A stretch of DNA of 64,000 bases from Aphelocoma coerulescens (Eukaryota; Chordata; Aves; Passeriformes; Corvidae), in NCBI RefSeq assembly GCF_041296385.1, contig NC_091020.1, positions 28,081,001-28,145,000 on the forward strand, read 5' to 3'. Position 1 is the stretch's first letter. Each line of letters opens with the position of its first letter. This document shows, piece after piece, positions 61,000-64,000 of the stretch. A program made the position numbers and the translations under genes. A model generated the notes under the pieces. It had not been told where the DNA came from. It did not search any database and saw only the letters and a program-made list of their open reading frames with translations.

Positions 61000-63900
61000 A
61001 TTAAACTGCAAACCCCTCACCCATTTGTCCAGCAATACCTCCAGTTTGCAAAGGTGCTGGCAAAGGGACAGAGAGGATCATTGTCTTCCCAAGAACAGCC
61101 CCATAGACAGAACTCCACCTGGGACACTGAATTTCCAGCTTCACTGTTAACCTTCACTCTTCTTGGGCAGTGGTACATCTGTCGGTGTAAACAGTGGGCA
61201 CAGAGATCTGCAGATTTGAAGGCTCCTTGCAAAGGAAGCCACTGAGCCTTGTTGCTTCACAAGTAGGATTTTGCTGTATTTTCAGTACTACCAAGGCTTT
61301 TTAAAATGTAATCAGGCTTTTCCCCCTGTTCTTTGGATGATATAAAAATCACTGCATCCTAGATGTTGTGGGCTTTTTTTTTTTTTTTTTTTTGTGTGTG
61401 GTGCTTGTTTGTAATATATGAAGAAGACTTAAAAATTGTAGTCAAAGCTATTTCTTAGCTGTTTGTTTGCATTGCTAGTAGAGGTCTTATCTTTCACAGC
61501 AGACTACATTGCCACTGGAATGCTAAAAAAAAAAGGCAGGACAACCCATTAAGTGAAGATCAGAAGTTGAACAAATTGGGAAGCTACTTTTCATGGAACT
61601 GTTAAAATCCTCTGGTTTTGCTTATTTGCTCTTAACTATAACCTTGTGAAATGTGTAACTGAGATTAAATCATTGTCAAAGTTTCAGCCCTTGTGCCCTT
61701 CCATCAGGACGTGTGAGAGTTCCCCCTGCGTGTTCTGAGATAAGCCTGCACTATTTTTGTTAGAATAGTTCATGCATTCAGAGCAACTTGTTCCAGCACA
61801 GATAAGGCAAGTGGTGCTTTATGATGTATGAGCTGGTCCTGCTGAAGTGTGTGTTACAACAGGCTAAGTATCACTTCCCTGTCTACACTGCCAATTTGGA
61901 GTAAATTGGGAGGTTCTGTTTAAACTTCTGTTAAAAAAAAAAAAAAAAATTTTTACAAATCCTACAAAATCCTGCACAGATATCCCCAAACTCAGCGTAG
62001 GAGACCGTTGGTAGGTCTGTGGGAGGATGGTGGGTCTGAACATGATTATTTCCATTTTTTTGTAAGATAAAGCAGTTAAGAAAAATTTAAAAGAGAAGCT
62101 AAAGGCAGTCAACAATATGTGCATTTTTTCCCTAATAATTCTTTCAGTGGCTGTAACTGCAAGGGATCTGATGTGGTCTTAGCTGGAAAAGAAAAAGGGT
62201 TTGATATTTATGGGTGGGAGAAGAGGTTCACAGTGTAATCTGTGTGTGACCACAGCGTTAATAACACTGAATGAGCAGTGTGGTGAGCAGCGGGACTTGG
62301 GCAGTCTGTTCTCCATGCACCTTTCCCCATGGATTCACTGCCCTCTGCCACCCACACTGCCCTGTCTTCATGGACCTTTCCTCCTGTGGGTGCTAAGCTG
62401 GACCTCTCTAACAGTCATTAAATTGGAGGACATAAACATTGTTGATCTCTCCATCTCCTGTCACATTCAGCTGAAGTTAATCTATGGTTACAAATGCTAC
62501 TGCATGATGAGGTGAGCTGCTTTTCTCCAGGAAGCCAAGATAAAAGAGGTGAGATTGTCAGCCAACAAAACTAGGGAAAGTTAAACTTCATATATCTCTC
62601 TGATGAAAAACAAGCATAATAAATCTTTTAGAAAGTAAAACAAAACAAGGGCGCTCTGTGTTGTTAGGAGAAGCAAATCCAGAAGGATTTTACAGAAACT
62701 TTTAAGAGTTCTGGTCAAAGCTATACTAGAATATCACATATTCAATTGAATTAATGTTGGTGCCAGTTCAAGAGACTGTATTCCCAATGTCACGATCTTG
62801 GCATTTCTCTTAAAACCAGAGTTCCTAGATGTCTGTCTCTCAGAGTCTCTGTGCTTTCGTTATTAAAAAATGGAAATGTCTATCCACTACAGTCTTTATG
62901 GTCACGATTTCAACTATGGAATGCAAATAGGAGCATACTGTACAGTGGCTTGATACTCCAGACAATAAACTTAGGGTATACAAAGACATTTTCTGTTGGC
63001 AGCTAGTAGCTTTTTCCTTCCAGACAGCATCTTCATTAGAAGTGAAGTTCAGCTTGTAGGGATATAAAACTTTTGCGTGTAGCCTCTGCCAGCCCTTCAG
63101 ACACCAGCTGCAGTCCATGGAGCAAGTCAGGTGCCGTAGCAAGGTGAGGCATTGCACAGTGGGGATATTTTCGCCTAGCTGGGATAAGCCACTGTTTGGG
63201 CTTCTTTATGAATGTTGCAGAGCACTCAGATGATCAGCTTAAGGCCAGGCAAGACAAAATATTCTCTGATATGTTACTGTTGCAGATAATTTTCAAATTT
63301 GTTTTTACTGCCTTATCCTGCAATATGCAAAACATAAGCAGAGCCCTCTGCCAGTGGTGTCCCACTGCTGACAGAGAGGAAAATGTGAAGGCAAGAGGAC
63401 CTGTTCAGACATGGACCACAGAATTGCAGGAAAAGGAATGAAAGTTACTGGTGATGGAAAGGCAACACAACATGAAACTTTTTTATAGTATTATTTGGTT
63501 GGAAAAAAAGGAAAATGAGTTTGAAATAGAGTTGTGGTGCTTTTTTTTCCTTTTTTATTTTTTCTCCCAGAGAGGGTAATGAACAACCACTGGAACAAAA
63601 TTTGCCCACAGTGGAAGGGGAGTTTTGATTTGAAATACTTAAAACCAGGTCAGATGTCTTTCTAAATGAAATATTGTAGCTCAGCTAGAAATGACAGACT
63701 CATGGCAGGAACCACTTGTTGAAATTCAATGACCTCTGTAATACAGGACCTCAGAGCTGAAGACTGTAATAATCTCCTAAAAATACTACTTTTATTTATT
63801 TGTAATAAAGTAGTGCTTAGATTCAAATAACATCTGCTTGCAGAAAAAAACCCCAACATATTCTTAAAAGTTTTGTTGTGTTAAATCAAAACTAACATTG

Positions 63901-64000
63901 CTATTTCCTGCTAAACATTGTAAATACACTTAGTAAAAATAGACAATTATTGCCAAAAGAGCATATAATACCCATTTTCTAATATAAACAACTAGATTTT
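61000..64000. other. Intergenic sequence without recognisable gene
   Basis: AT-rich with homopolymers: T20 followed by GTGTGTG at 61374-61400, and A17 followed by T5 at 61933-61954. There is no CpG island, no TCF7L2 first exon and no named repeat, so the next gene's promoter must lie beyond the right edge. Confidence 0.6.

Noticed and set aside
1..64000. Prokaryotic systems, CRISPR arrays, endogenous retrovirus or other viral genes
   Set aside because: No regularly spaced repeats, no long coding frames, and no recognisable viral protein or LTR pair were seen. The CR1 copies explain the only clear retrotransposon sequence.

Overview
The window reads as nuclear DNA of a bird. It carries a long CR1 retrotransposon 3' end and two shorter CR1 fragments, CR1 being the dominant avian LINE. 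It also has scattered ancient amniote repeats (MIR/CORE-SINE, hAT and palindromic MITE-like relics), low CpG density, and almost no protein-coding sequence. There are no bacterial-type operons, CRISPR arrays or phage genes. The many short open reading frames behave as chance ORFs in AT-rich non-coding DNA.

The locus can be placed by one exon. A short terminal coding exon at 8302-8395 (+) follows a strong polypyrimidine-AG acceptor and encodes a 30-residue tail (IIQNRIL, then a hydrophobic helix, then SVRGR-stop). I recognise it as the transmembrane tail of the Golgi/endosomal Qb-SNARE VTI1A. Positions 1-8301 are therefore the last VTI1A intron. DNA from 8396 is 3' UTR for at least several hundred bases, and the rest is downstream intergenic DNA. 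In vertebrates the next gene in the same direction is usually TCF7L2, so most of the window is probably the VTI1A-TCF7L2 interval. The CpG-rich TCF7L2 first exon is not reached; the right end is AT-rich and unremarkable.

Layout: 1-8301 intron with a conserved-looking AT-rich block (5580-6720); 8302-8395 last VTI1A coding exon; 8396 to about 9300 or 9950 3' UTR with a 12-bp hairpin; 11260-12610 the strongest enhancer-like block, with a full CRE palindrome; 16051-16130 a possible unannotated exon beside a MIR-like SINE; 18441-18491 two abutting perfect hairpins; 19970-20095 a small CpG cluster ending in a good splice donor; 27744-28222 an element with 62-bp nearly identical inverted arms; 28318-28378, 39655-40266 and 50740-50905 CR1 copies; 34980-37330 a pyrimidine-rich stretch followed by a purine-rich one; 38502-38870 a tRNA-like SINE head next to an enhancer-like block; 43560-44480 two more enhancer-like blocks, one with a TCF/LEF core; 46938-47591 the longest unexplained ORF; 50900-64000 mostly plain intergenic DNA with degraded repeats.

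Taken together, the window holds the tail of a trafficking SNARE gene followed by a regulatory landscape that, by position, may serve TCF7L2 and/or VTI1A. Calls of conserved or regulatory blocks rest on sequence texture and motifs only; no alignment was possible.
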